NCBI GenBank assembly: GCA_005503215.1
Contig: SCNS01000035.1
Coordinates: 1-33,580, forward strand
DNA from: Sphingomonadaceae bacterium 3R27C6
GTDB lineage: Bacteria; Pseudomonadota; Alphaproteobacteria; Sphingomonadales; Sphingomonadaceae
Reading direction: 5' to 3'
Length of the DNA stretch: 33,580 nt
The notes under the pieces are model-generated. The model was not told where the DNA came from. It searched no databases and saw only the letters and a program-made list of their open reading frames with translations. Positions 1 to 7,279 of this stretch are shown here, piece by piece. Within the stretch, counting starts at the first letter, position 1. Every line of letters begins with the position of its first letter. The position numbers and the translations under genes were made by a program.

Positions 1-85
1 TGGTGCCCCTGGCCGGACTCGAACCAGCACTCCTTGCGGAACCGCATTTTGAGTGCGGCGCGTCTACCAATTTCACCACAGGGGC
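1..85 (-). tRNA. tRNA-Leu (anticodon CAA)
   Basis: Read on the minus strand, the sequence folds into a complete cloverleaf. The acceptor stem GCCCCTG pairs with CAGGGGC, followed by discriminator A and an encoded CCA. The anticodon stem CCGCA/TGCGG encloses the loop CTCAAAA, giving anticodon CAA (reads UUG). A long variable arm, as expected for class II tRNAs (Leu), precedes the T arm with GGTTCGAGTCC. The 3' CCA lies at the very first bases of the window, so the gene is just complete. Confidence 0.96.
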
Positions 86-131
86 CCGTGGACGGTGGTC
101 CCGATAGGGCCGGATACCCTATCTTGCCAAG

Positions 132-1583
132 CTATTTCTTGAGCTCTTTCGCGAGCGTCTTCGCGGTCGCCTTGCCATAGGGCGGCTTGAAGCCCGCGAG
201 CCCCGCGACGTCGAGCTTCGGCTGGCGATAGACGGCGCGCGCGTGGCTGAAGGTGCGGAACCCGTCGACTCCGTGATAATTGCCCATGCCCGACGGCCCG
301 ACGCCGCCGAAGGGCAGATCCTCCATCGCATTGTGGAACAAGACGTCGTTGACCGTCACGCCGCCCGAGATCGTCCGCGTCAGCACGCGATCCTCCTCGC
401 TCTTGTCCTGCCCGAAATAATAGAGGCCGAGCGGGCGGTCGTTCGCGTTCACATAATCGATCGCATCGTCGATATGCTTGTACGTCTTCACCGGCAGGAT
501 CGGGCCGAAGATCTCCTCCTGCATCACCTTCATGTCGTCGGTCGGGTTGCGCACGATGTGAAGCGGCATCTTGTGACCGTTCGAGCTCGCGAAATCCTCG
601 CCCCCCGGATTGACCTCGATCACCTCGGCGCCCTTCTCGCGCGCATCGGCGAGGTAGCTTTGCAGCCGGTCGTAATTGCGCGTGTTGACGACCGAGGTGT
701 AATCGTCGTTGGCGAGCAAGGTCGGATAAAGCGCGGCCGCGCCTTTGGTAACGCTGTCGATCACCGCGCCTTCCTGATCCTCGGCGACGAGCAGATAGTC
801 GGGCGCGAGGCAGATCTGCCCCGCGTTCATCATCTTGCCGAGCGCGACGCGCTGGCCGACGAGATCCTTGTTCGCGCTGCGCCCGATGAAGGTCGGCGAC
901 TTTCCGCCTAGTTCGAGGGTGACGGGCACCAGATTATCGGCCGCGGCGCGCATGATGTGGCGCCCGACGCTCGTCGCGCCGGTGAAGATCATATGGTCGA
1001 AGGCGAGCTTCGAGAAAGCGACGCCGACGTCGGAATCGCCGGTGAACACCGCCATTTCGCTCGCGTCGAAATAATCGGGCACCAGCCGCGCCATCAGCGC
1101 CGAGACATTTTCGGTGAACTCAGACGGCTTGATCATCGCACGGTTGCCCGCCGCGAGCACCCCCGCCATCGGCACGAAGACCATGCCGACCGGAAAATTC
1201 CACGGCGCGACGATGCCGACGACGCCCTTCGGCTGATAGACAACCTCGGCCTTCGCGCCGAGCATGCCGAGCGGGAAAGTCGGCTTGCGCTTCTCGCCCT
1301 TCGACCAGCTCGCCATATGCTTTTTCGCATGCTTCAAGGCGCTGACCGAGGGCATGATGTCGGTCATCAACGTCTGTTCGCGGCTGCGATGGCCGAAATC
1401 CTCGCTCACCGCCTTCGCGAATTCTTCCTTATTGTCGACGAGCAGCGCGACCGCGCGGTCGATGCGGTCGGCGCGGACGCTCAGGCTTTCGGGCATCGCC
1501 GCGGTAAAGCTCGCCTTTTGCGCTGCGAGAACCTCGTGCATGCGCCGGGTTTCACCGTCAATTTCGCTTGCGAGCGTCGCCAT
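132..1583 (-). CDS. aldehyde dehydrogenase, coniferyl-aldehyde-dehydrogenase-like
   Basis: A 483-residue NAD(P)-dependent aldehyde dehydrogenase that oxidises an aldehyde to the acid. Family landmarks are in place: PWNFP around Asn129 (oxyanion Asn), KPSE at 152-155, the general base in LELGGKSP (Glu224) and the nucleophile in GQICLAPD (Cys258). The overall sequence resembles the class called coniferyl aldehyde dehydrogenase in alphaproteobacteria, which lacks the longer N-terminus of betaine/succinate semialdehyde enzymes. The physiological substrate cannot be read from sequence; phenylpropanoid or medium-chain aliphatic aldehydes are possible. The ATG start is preceded by GGGAGAAAG at good spacing. 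It stands alone next to tRNA-Leu. Confidence 0.9.
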   Translation of the reverse strand: MATLASEIDGETRRMHEVLAAQKASFTAAMPESLSVRADRIDRAVALLVDNKEEFAKAVSEDFGHRSREQTLMTDIMPSVSALKHAKKHMASWSKGEKRKPTFPLGMLGAKAEVVYQPKGVVGIVAPWNFPVGMVFVPMAGVLAAGNRAMIKPSEFTENVSALMARLVPDYFDASEMAVFTGDSDVGVAFSKLAFDHMIFTGATSVGRHIMRAAADNLVPVTLELGGKSPTFIGRSANKDLVGQRVALGKMMNAGQICLAPDYLLVAEDQEGAVIDSVTKGAAALYPTLLANDDYTSVVNTRNYDRLQSYLADAREKGAEVIEVNPGGEDFASSNGHKMPLHIVRNPTDDMKVMQEEIFGPILPVKTYKHIDDAIDYVNANDRPLGLYYFGQDKSEEDRVLTRTISGGVTVNDVLFHNAMEDLPFGGVGPSGMGNYHGVDGFRTFSHARAVYRQPKLDVAGLAGFKPPYGKATAKTLAKELKK

Positions 1584-1939
1584 TATCTTTCTCCCACTAC
1601 CCTTTCGCCCGTTTCACCATGGCAGAGGGCAGGTTGCAAGTTGAAACCCGCTGCGAGCGCCAGTTTCGATTTGGCGAAGTGGCGGAAAACTGCCTAACTT
1701 CACACTGGAATCGCGGTCTGGCAAAGCTCCTTTTCGGGACATGCGGAGGAGGCTAGTGTGGCGGGCTTTTGTAGGACAGCGGTTTTTCAGGCAGCGGTAA
1801 ATTGGAGCAAAGTGGGCTGTCACCGCAATTCCGCTGGCGCTGCCGACGTTGACCGAAGCAGACATGTGTTTCGTCGAGGGAAAATTGCCCGGACGCGATC
1901 CCGCCCTAGCGTCGCGCGATCCTTTATAGGGGCAATGTC
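1584..1939. other. 356-bp intergenic region between divergent genes
   Basis: No convincing gene is present; the short frames here lack a ribosome binding site and family resemblance. The region must hold the promoters for the leftward aldehyde dehydrogenase and the rightward secreted-protein gene. One imperfect inverted repeat is visible: AGCGGTAAATTG at 1793-1804 against CAATTCCGCT at 1826-1835, a 10-bp stem with a 2-nt bulge and a 21-nt loop. Its role is unknown. No clear -35/-10 pair stands out. Confidence 0.4.
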
Positions 1940-2725
1940 ATGCGAACTCCCGTCGTCCTGCTCGGCCTTTTTCTGACAGGGCTGGCTCCCGTCCCGATCG
2001 CCCTGGCCCAGAATCCGACCGCAACGGCATCGGACGAATTGCTCGCGGTAGGCCAGACCCTGCCCCGCTTCGATCGGCTGCGCCCCGGAACCTCACGCTA
2101 TCTTCGCTACGCCGTGCGCGGTGACCGGCGGACGATCGTCGACCTCTGGAGCCGGACGATCGCGTTCGATCCCGACCCGGTGACCGGCGAGCGGCGGCTC
2201 CACATCACGCAGATCTGGGAGGGTATCGGCCAATCCGAACGGCGGCTCGATAGCTGGTTCGAGAATGAAACCTTCCGCCCGCTCTCGCATCGGACCCGGT
2301 TCATCGACGCCACCACGACCGCCGTTGCCGGCGTGTTGTTCACGCCCGGGCATGTGCGCGGGGATGCGGCCGTCACCGACAACCGCCTTGCCGCGCTCGA
2401 CGTCGCCACGCCGACAGGGACGTTCAACTTCGAGACCGACATCGAGATGATGACCACGCTGCCCTGGCGCGAAGGCTATGCGGCGCGCATCCCCTTCTAT
2501 CACCCCGGCGGCGGGGCGCCGCAAGCCTATGGCATCAGCGTCACCGGCGCCGAACCGGTCGCGTTCGGTGGGCGTCAGGTTGAGTGCTGGGTCGTGACGC
2601 TCGACTATGGCCGCGGCGCAACCGGCCGATTCTGGATTGCCAAGGACAGTCAGGCGGTGCTCAAGGTCGAGCAGCGCACACCCGGCCAGCCTACGCTCTA
2701 CAAGGTGCTGCTTCCGTCCGAATGA
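1940..2725 (+). CDS. secreted protein of unknown function (possibly DUF3108-like)
   Basis: A 261-residue protein that starts with a clear Sec signal peptide: hydrophobic core at about residues 5-20, then ALAQ with likely cleavage near residue 24. The mature part is rich in beta-strand-like segments (DLWSRTIAFDP, RRLHITQIWEG, TGTFNFETDIEMMTTLPW, GATGRFWIAKDSQAVLKVE). The closing pattern of a residue conversion (RQVECWVVTLDYG) followed by a WIAKDSQ strand resembles DUF3108-type periplasmic proteins, but I am not sure of the family. The ATG at 1940 follows AGGGGC at suitable spacing. It stands alone, 124 bp upstream of the thiolase gene, on the same strand. Confidence 0.75.
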   Translation: MRTPVVLLGLFLTGLAPVPIALAQNPTATASDELLAVGQTLPRFDRLRPGTSRYLRYAVRGDRRTIVDLWSRTIAFDPDPVTGERRLHITQIWEGIGQSERRLDSWFENETFRPLSHRTRFIDATTTAVAGVLFTPGHVRGDAAVTDNRLAALDVATPTGTFNFETDIEMMTTLPWREGYAARIPFYHPGGGAPQAYGISVTGAEPVAFGGRQVECWVVTLDYGRGATGRFWIAKDSQAVLKVEQRTPGQPTLYKVLLPSE

Positions 2726-2849
2726 TCGACCGGTGGCGGAATTATGTGGCCGTCACCAAATGGCGATGCCGACGCTGCCCCCTTTCGCAAGTGCAGCAAA
2801 GTCGCTAATCGGGCCGCCGACGTATCTTTCCCCACCGGAGTCTTTCGCC

Positions 2850-4037
2850 ATGACCGCCACCGATCCCGTCGTTTTCCTCTCCTACGCCCGCACCCCGATG
2901 GGCAGCATGCAGGGCAGCCTGTCGGACGCGAGCGCCACCGATCTCGGCGCGACCGCGGTGAAGGCAGCGGTCGAGCGCGCTGGCGTGTCGGGCGACGATA
3001 TCGAACGCATTTACATGGGCTGCGTGCTTCCCGCCGGGCTTGGCCAGGCGCCGGCGCGCCAGGCTGCGATCAAGGCGGGCCTGCCCAAGTCGGTGCAAGC
3101 CACGACCGTGAACAAAGTGTGCGGTTCGGGTATGCAGACCGTGATCATGGGCGCCGAAGCGCTCGCCGCGGGCAGCATCGACATGGTCGTCGCGGGCGGC
3201 ATGGAATCGATGACCAACGCGCCCTATCTGCTCAAGAAGCATCGTTCGGGCGCGCGCATCGGTCACGACACCGCCTATGACCATATGTTCCTCGACGGGC
3301 TCGAGGACGCCTATGAAGCCGGCCGCGCGATGGGCACTTTCGCGCAGGACACCGCCGACGCGTACCAGCTCTCGCGCCAGGCGCAGGACGATTATTCGAT
3401 CGAATCGCTGAGCCGCGCCAAGGCCGCGATCGCCGACGGCGCCTTCGCCAGTGAAATCGCGCCCGTCACCATCGCGGGCCGCAAGGGCGATGTCATCGTC
3501 GACACCGACGAAGCCCCCGGCAAGGGCATGCCCGACAAGATCCCGACGCTGAAGCCCGCCTTTGCCAAGGACGGCACGATCACAGCGGCGACCAGCTCGT
3601 CGATTTCGGATGGCGCCGCCGCGGTCGTTCTCACCCGCCAGTCGGTCGCCGAGGCCAAGGGTGCGAAGCCCGTCGCCCGCCTCGTCGCGCACGCCGCGCA
3701 CGCACAGGAGCCTAAGGACTTCACCGTCGCCCCCGTCGGCGCGATCAACAAGCTGCTCGCCAAAACCGGCTGGGCGATCGGCGACGTCGACCTGTTCGAA
3801 GTCAACGAAGCCTTCGCCTGCGTCGCGATGTTTGCGATGCACGACCTTGGCATCCCGCACGAGAAGATCAACGTCCACGGCGGCGCGACCGCGCTCGGTC
3901 ACCCGATCGGCGCCAGCGGCACGCGCATCATCACCACGCTGATCGCGGCGCTCCAGCGCCACGGCAAGACGCGCGGTATCGCCAGCCTGTGCATCGGCGG
4001 CGGCGAAGCGACCGCGGTCGCGGTCGAGCTGGTCTAA
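2850..4037 (+). CDS. acetyl-CoA C-acetyltransferase (thiolase)
   Basis: A 395-residue biosynthetic-type thiolase that condenses two acetyl-CoA to acetoacetyl-CoA, or cleaves it in reverse. The full catalytic set is visible: nucleophile Cys91 in VNKVCGSGMQ, His351 in ALGHPIGASG, Cys381 in CIGGGEATA, and the GGMESMTNAPYLL signature. Length matches the family (about 390). The frame stays open upstream to about 2607, but the ATG at 2850 is chosen because the N-terminus then begins directly with the conserved VVFLSYARTPMG strand and GGAG lies 10 nt upstream. No hydroxybutyryl-CoA dehydrogenase or reductase neighbours it, so PHB synthesis, ketone use or general beta-oxidation cannot be separated. 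A strong hairpin follows the stop codon. Confidence 0.95.
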   Translation: MTATDPVVFLSYARTPMGSMQGSLSDASATDLGATAVKAAVERAGVSGDDIERIYMGCVLPAGLGQAPARQAAIKAGLPKSVQATTVNKVCGSGMQTVIMGAEALAAGSIDMVVAGGMESMTNAPYLLKKHRSGARIGHDTAYDHMFLDGLEDAYEAGRAMGTFAQDTADAYQLSRQAQDDYSIESLSRAKAAIADGAFASEIAPVTIAGRKGDVIVDTDEAPGKGMPDKIPTLKPAFAKDGTITAATSSSISDGAAAVVLTRQSVAEAKGAKPVARLVAHAAHAQEPKDFTVAPVGAINKLLAKTGWAIGDVDLFEVNEAFACVAMFAMHDLGIPHEKINVHGGATALGHPIGASGTRIITTLIAALQRHGKTRGIASLCIGGGEATAVAVELV

Positions 4038-4060
4038 AACCGACCATCGCGAAAAGTTGC

Positions 4061-4089
4061 ACGGCGCCGTCGCAAGACGGCGCCGTTTC
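4061..4089 (+). terminator. hairpin terminator after thiolase
   Basis: An 11-bp perfect stem (4061-4071 with 4076-4086, core GGCGCCGTC/GACGGCGCC) is closed by a GCAA tetraloop and followed by TTTC. It lies 24 bp after the thiolase stop codon. The U-run is short, so termination strength is uncertain. Confidence 0.7.
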
Positions 4090-4100
4090 GTCGTATTGCC

Positions 4101-4116
4101 GCGACAATTTGCGACA
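4101..4116 (+). promoter_or_regulatory. GCGACA-ATTT-GCGACA direct-repeat motif (candidate response-regulator site)
   Basis: GCGACAATTTGCGACA lies 115 nt upstream of the RcnB-like start codon. The same 16 bases occur upstream of the EF-hand/two-component operon (27819-27834, opposite strand), again about 100 nt from the start codon and in the same orientation relative to the gene. Two GCGACA half-sites in direct repeat 10 bp apart is the geometry typical of OmpR-family regulator sites. That the nearby OmpR-type regulator binds here is inference. Confidence 0.5.
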
Positions 4117-4231
4117 CTAATGTCCTGAAAATAAACGGCGCATTCCGGCTCCGTTCAAATGCGCTCGCCTATTCCATGTTTGTCATCGGGCAGATCCCCT
4201 CCCCCCTGACCGACTGAAAAGGAATGGCACA

Positions 4232-4699
4232 ATGAAGAGCAAATTTCTCACCGCCGGCCTGATCGCCGCGATGATGGTTCCCGCAATGGCGCAGGCGCAG
4301 ACCCGCGAGATCCGCGAAGATCGCCGCGACGTCCGCGAAGAGCAGCGCGAATTGCGTCACGCCCAGCGTTACGGCGACCGTGACGACGTGCGCGAGGAAC
4401 GCCGCGAGTATCGCGACGCCCGTCAGGACCTGCGCGAAAGCCAGCGCGACTGGCGTCAGGATCGCCGCTATTCGAACTATCGCGCACCGTTCCGCTATCA
4501 GCAGTTCCGTGTCGGTTCGACCCTGCGCCCGAATTATTACGCTCCGGCCTATCGCCCGAGCTGGGACAACCGCTGGGGTGTGCCGCGCGCCGGTCGCAAC
4601 CTGACCTATGTGCGCCACTATAACGACCTGCTGCTCGTCAACGAGCGCAATGGCCGGGTGGTGAGGGTGTACCGCAACCACTTCAACTGGCGCCGCTAA
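4232..4699 (+). CDS. RcnB-family-like periplasmic protein
   Basis: A 155-residue exported protein. It has a signal peptide (MKSKFLTAGLIAAMM, cleavage near AMAQAQ, residue about 22), then a highly charged Arg/Glu/Asp segment of repeating REIREDRRDVREE type at about 24-85. The C-terminal part is Tyr/Arg-rich and ends DLLLVNERNGRVVRVYRNHF, which matches the closing motif of RcnB-type proteins (founder: E. coli RcnB, periplasmic Ni/Co homeostasis). Sphingomonads carry many such paralogues of unknown role, so metal binding is only a possibility. AAGGAA precedes the ATG. The gene is monocistronic: a terminator lies on each side and it has its own regulatory motif at 4101. Confidence 0.8.
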   Translation: MKSKFLTAGLIAAMMVPAMAQAQTREIREDRRDVREEQRELRHAQRYGDRDDVREERREYRDARQDLRESQRDWRQDRRYSNYRAPFRYQQFRVGSTLRPNYYAPAYRPSWDNRWGVPRAGRNLTYVRHYNDLLLVNERNGRVVRVYRNHFNWRR

Positions 4700-4726
4700 G
4701 CCATAGACTGGCGTTCGTCTCAAAGA

Positions 4727-4756
4727 GGGTCGATGGGCAACCATCGGCCCTTTTTT
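4727..4756 (+). terminator. rho-independent terminator after the RcnB-like gene
   Basis: A 10-bp stem (4727-4736 with 4741-4750, one G-U pair) with a GCAA tetraloop runs directly into six T residues at 4751-4756. This is a textbook intrinsic terminator, 27 bp past the stop codon. Confidence 0.93.
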
Positions 4757-4830
4757 GCAGCCCGGCGATTGTCGTTGCGGCGCGCTCGCCAGGGGCATAG
4801 CCTGCGACCATTCTTGTGGGAGATATCGAC

Positions 4831-5229
4831 ATGAAGAAACTGGTTCTGCTCGCCGCGCTCACCGCGCTATCGGCCTGTTCGCAAAAGGCCGAAGAGTCGA
4901 AGGACGGCACGGCGGCGCCCGCCGAAACGGCAGCGCCCGCTCCCGCCGCCAATCCGGGGACCGCGCCGGGCAGCTATGACGTCAAGATGGCCGACGGCAC
5001 AACGGCTTCGACGATCATCAACGCGGACGGAACCTATGCCGACATCGACGCGAAAGGAAACGCCGCCCAAAAGGGCAAGTTCGCGCACAAGGATGGCAAG
5101 GATTGTTTCGATCCCGATGGCGACGAAGCCGAGGTGTGCTGGAACCTGTCGCCCGTTGCCGCCGATGGCAGCTTCACCGCCACGGCGCCCGACGGAATGA
5201 CTGTGACCGTCACACCCAAGAAGAGCTGA
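4831..5229 (+). CDS. small lipoprotein of unknown function
   Basis: A 132-residue predicted lipoprotein. MKKLVLLAALTALSAC forms a short signal peptide with lipobox LSAC, so Cys16 would be lipidated. An Ala/Pro/Glu-rich linker follows (about 20-45), then a small folded part with repeated Asp-Gly turns (KMADGTTASTIINADGTYADIDAKG) and two cysteines (DGKDCFDPDGDEAEVCW) that could form a disulfide. A GTG at 4816 is also in frame, but the ATG at 4831 fits better: GGGAGA lies upstream at proper spacing and the Lys-Lys N-terminus is right for a lipoprotein. I do not recognise a family with certainty. It is convergent with the SH3 gene. Confidence 0.8.
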   Translation: MKKLVLLAALTALSACSQKAEESKDGTAAPAETAAPAPAANPGTAPGSYDVKMADGTTASTIINADGTYADIDAKGNAAQKGKFAHKDGKDCFDPDGDEAEVCWNLSPVAADGSFTATAPDGMTVTVTPKKS

Positions 5230-5273
5230 CGCAAGCGGCAGGATTCGGGACCGGCCTAGATTCGTAGGCGAGG

Positions 5274-5735
5274 TCAGTCGCCCCAGATATGGTCGGTCTG
5301 GATCCAGCCCTTACGGCCCTTGACGTCGAACAGGCACCAGCCGTCCTTGCAATCGGTGATCCGGCCGACGACGCCGGGCTCGGCGCGATAGGCGACCCCC
5401 GCCGAAAGGCTGGCGTCTTCGCGAAGCGGGCGGATTTCGCCGGTGACGATGGCGGTGCGCGTGCGGCTAAGCAAACGCGCCGCCATCCAGCCCTGCGTCC
5501 CGTCGGGATCCTCGATCTTGCGCCAGGTTTCGAACCGCGCAACCACCTTGACCGGCAAATCCTTGCGCCGATATTCCCAGATCACCGGAACATCGGGCGA
5601 CGGGCCCTTGCGCATGCGCGCTTCGTCGACGCTGATCGACGCCCAATAAGGCAACGGGACAGGATCGGATTGCGCCGACGCCGGTCCCACCACGGCAAGG
5701 CTGAGCAATATCATCGCAAATTTACGGCTGGTCAT
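5274..5735 (-). CDS. exported SH3-domain protein
   Basis: A 153-residue protein with a signal peptide (hydrophobic residues about 5-20, cleavage after PASA). Two bacterial SH3-like repeats follow: about 32-90 (ARMRKGPSPDVPVIWEYRRKDLPVKVVARFETWRKIEDPDGTQGWM) and about 98-150 (LREDASLSAGVAYRAEPGVVGRITDCKDGWCLFDVKGRKGWIQ). The R-x-GPS, W-RKI-D-G-GW and GWI patterns are those of the SH3_4 family (COG3807 type). Such proteins are exported and often thought to bind peptidoglycan; no catalytic domain is attached. The RBS AAGGGTC precedes the ATG. Confidence 0.88.
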   Translation of the reverse strand: MTSRKFAMILLSLAVVGPASAQSDPVPLPYWASISVDEARMRKGPSPDVPVIWEYRRKDLPVKVVARFETWRKIEDPDGTQGWMAARLLSRTRTAIVTGEIRPLREDASLSAGVAYRAEPGVVGRITDCKDGWCLFDVKGRKGWIQTDHIWGD

Positions 5736-5824
5736 AACCGACCCTTGTCAAAATCGGCGGGCATTATCAACCGGTCGCACGTCGCAAACGGTCCGTCGTC
5801 CACAGATATCCGCGCGACTTCCCC

Positions 5825-5853
5825 TTGACCCCCTCGCATCGGCGCGCTCTATC
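5825..5853 (+). promoter_or_regulatory. candidate promoter of the D-2-hydroxyacid dehydrogenase
   Basis: TTGACC at 5825-5830 is followed after 15 bp by GCTCTATC at 5846-5853. This resembles the alphaproteobacterial housekeeping pattern (TTGAC, then GCTANAWC as described in Caulobacter). The -10 ends 7 nt before the ATG at 5861 and no Shine-Dalgarno sequence is present, so transcription would start at or next to the start codon (leaderless mRNA). Motif-based inference only. Confidence 0.4.
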
Positions 5854-5860
5854 GGCGGCC

Positions 5861-6859
5861 ATGCCCGATTCATCCCGCCCGAAACGCCCGCGCGTCATCG
5901 TTACCCGCCAGTTGATGCCGCATGTCGAAGGCCGCATGGCCGAATTGTTCGACGTGTCGCTGTCGGCGCGCGACGAGGCTTTTACGCGGAACGAATTGAA
6001 GGCCGCGGTTGCCGACTGCGACGTGTTCGTGCCGACCGTGACCGATGAGGTCGACGCCGATATCATCAACGCCGCGGGCGACCGGCTGAAACTGATCGCG
6101 AATTTCGGCGCCGGGGTCGACCATATCGACCTCGCCGCCGCGCGCGCCAAGGGCATCATGGTATCGAACACGCCGGGCGTGTTTACCGAGGATACCGCCG
6201 ACATGACGATGGCGCTGATCCTCAGCGTCCCGCGCCGCCTCGCCGAGGGTGAGAAACTGATGCGGTCGGGCCAATGGGCGGGCTGGGCGCCGAGCGCGAT
6301 GCTCGGCCACCGCGTCGGCGGCAAATTGCTCGGCATCATCGGCATGGGGCGCATCGGCCTCGCCGTCGCGCACCGCGCGCGCGCGTTCGGCCTGTCGATC
6401 CATTATCACAACCGCCGCCGCCTGCCCGAAGCGATCGAGGAAGAACTCGGCGCAAGCTATCACGCCAGCGTCGACACGCTGCTTCGAATCAGCGACGTGG
6501 TGACGATCCACTGCCCGCACACCGCCGAAACGCACGAGATCGTCAACGCCGCGCGGATCGGCGCGATGAAGCCGACCGCTTACCTCATCAACACCGCGCG
6601 CGGCGAAATCGTCGACGAAAAGGCGCTGGTCGCGGCGCTCCAGACCGGCCGCATCGCGGGTGCCGGGCTCGACGTCTATACGCACGAGCCCGCGGTCGAC
6701 CCCGCGCTGCTCGCGCTCCAGAATGTCGTGCTGCTCCCGCACCTCGGCTCGGCGACGATCGAAGGCCGCGAAGCTTCGGGCGAAAAGGTCATCGCCAACA
6801 TCCGCGCCTGGTGCGACGGCCACCGCCCGCCCGACCAGGTGCTGGAGGGGTGGGCCTGA
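5861..6859 (+). CDS. D-2-hydroxyacid dehydrogenase (glyoxylate/hydroxypyruvate reductase type)
   Basis: A 332-residue NAD(P)-dependent dehydrogenase that interconverts 2-keto acids and D-2-hydroxy acids. The Rossmann fold shows GIIGMGRIG (Gly161-x-Gly163-x-x-Gly166), and the catalytic triad is Arg247 (NTARGE), Glu276 (HEP) and His294 (LLPHLGSAT). The segment NFGAGVDHIDLAAARAKGI and the NRR after the nucleotide site (residues 184-186) resemble GyaR/GhrB-type glyoxylate reductases and suggest NADP preference. A TTG at 5825 is in frame upstream, but that codon coincides with the presumed -35 element, so ATG 5861 is preferred. The gene is single and divergent from the SH3 gene. Confidence 0.92.
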   Translation: MPDSSRPKRPRVIVTRQLMPHVEGRMAELFDVSLSARDEAFTRNELKAAVADCDVFVPTVTDEVDADIINAAGDRLKLIANFGAGVDHIDLAAARAKGIMVSNTPGVFTEDTADMTMALILSVPRRLAEGEKLMRSGQWAGWAPSAMLGHRVGGKLLGIIGMGRIGLAVAHRARAFGLSIHYHNRRRLPEAIEEELGASYHASVDTLLRISDVVTIHCPHTAETHEIVNAARIGAMKPTAYLINTARGEIVDEKALVAALQTGRIAGAGLDVYTHEPAVDPALLALQNVVLLPHLGSATIEGREASGEKVIANIRAWCDGHRPPDQVLEGWA

Positions 6860-6912
6860 CGACAGCGCTCCGATGCAAAAACGCGTTGCCGATCGCTACG
6901 GCATCGGGGTAG

Positions 6913-7254
6913 TCAGCGTTGGCTGCACTTGAGGTCGATCACCCGCATCGCGAGTTCGCTCGGCTTCTTCCCTTCGCGCGCGACTTCTTCATCGATGCAG
7001 CGTTGCCGCGGTGTTCGCCGGTCCACGCTATTACCGTCACGCATTAGTTGCTCGAGAGTCGCCAGTTCGCGCCGCTCGGTATCGCTGAGGTCGCGTACCG
7101 ACTTGGCGCCGCTACGGAGCAATTCATAGTTGCGCTGGGCACGCTCGGCGGGGGTCTCGGCAAACGCGCCGCCCGCGCCGAGGGTCCCGAGAGACAGCAC
7201 CGCGACAACCGCCGCCATTCGCCAAATGTGCGTCATGCAACTATGTCCATCCAT
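6913..7254 (-). CDS. small exported protein of unknown function
   Basis: Up to 113 residues. A signal peptide (VVAVLSLGTLGAGGAFA, cleavage near residue 32) is followed by a short, charged, helical mature domain (ERAQRNYELLRSGAKSVRDL, TERRELATLEQL). Two cysteines (QRCIDEEV and DLKCSQR) could pair. The start could equally be the second Met at 7236 (MTHIWRM), which would give a more typical signal peptide length; the ribosome binding site is weak for both. No family recognised. It lies 25 bp downstream of the nitronate-monooxygenase-like gene on the same strand and may share its transcript. Confidence 0.65.
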   Translation of the reverse strand: MDGHSCMTHIWRMAAVVAVLSLGTLGAGGAFAETPAERAQRNYELLRSGAKSVRDLSDTERRELATLEQLMRDGNSVDRRTPRQRCIDEEVAREGKKPSELAMRVIDLKCSQR

Positions 7255-7279
7255 TCTCGCAAAGGCGGCGCGGACCTTA

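Noticed and set aside
243..911. Plus-strand frames over the aldehyde dehydrogenase
   Set aside because: They lie inside a complete, motif-supported minus-strand gene and lack ribosome binding sites.
1614..1976. Short frames on both strands in the 1584-1939 gap as small genes
   Set aside because: No Shine-Dalgarno, no signal peptide or family motif, and biased towards Arg/Ser as in chance frames.
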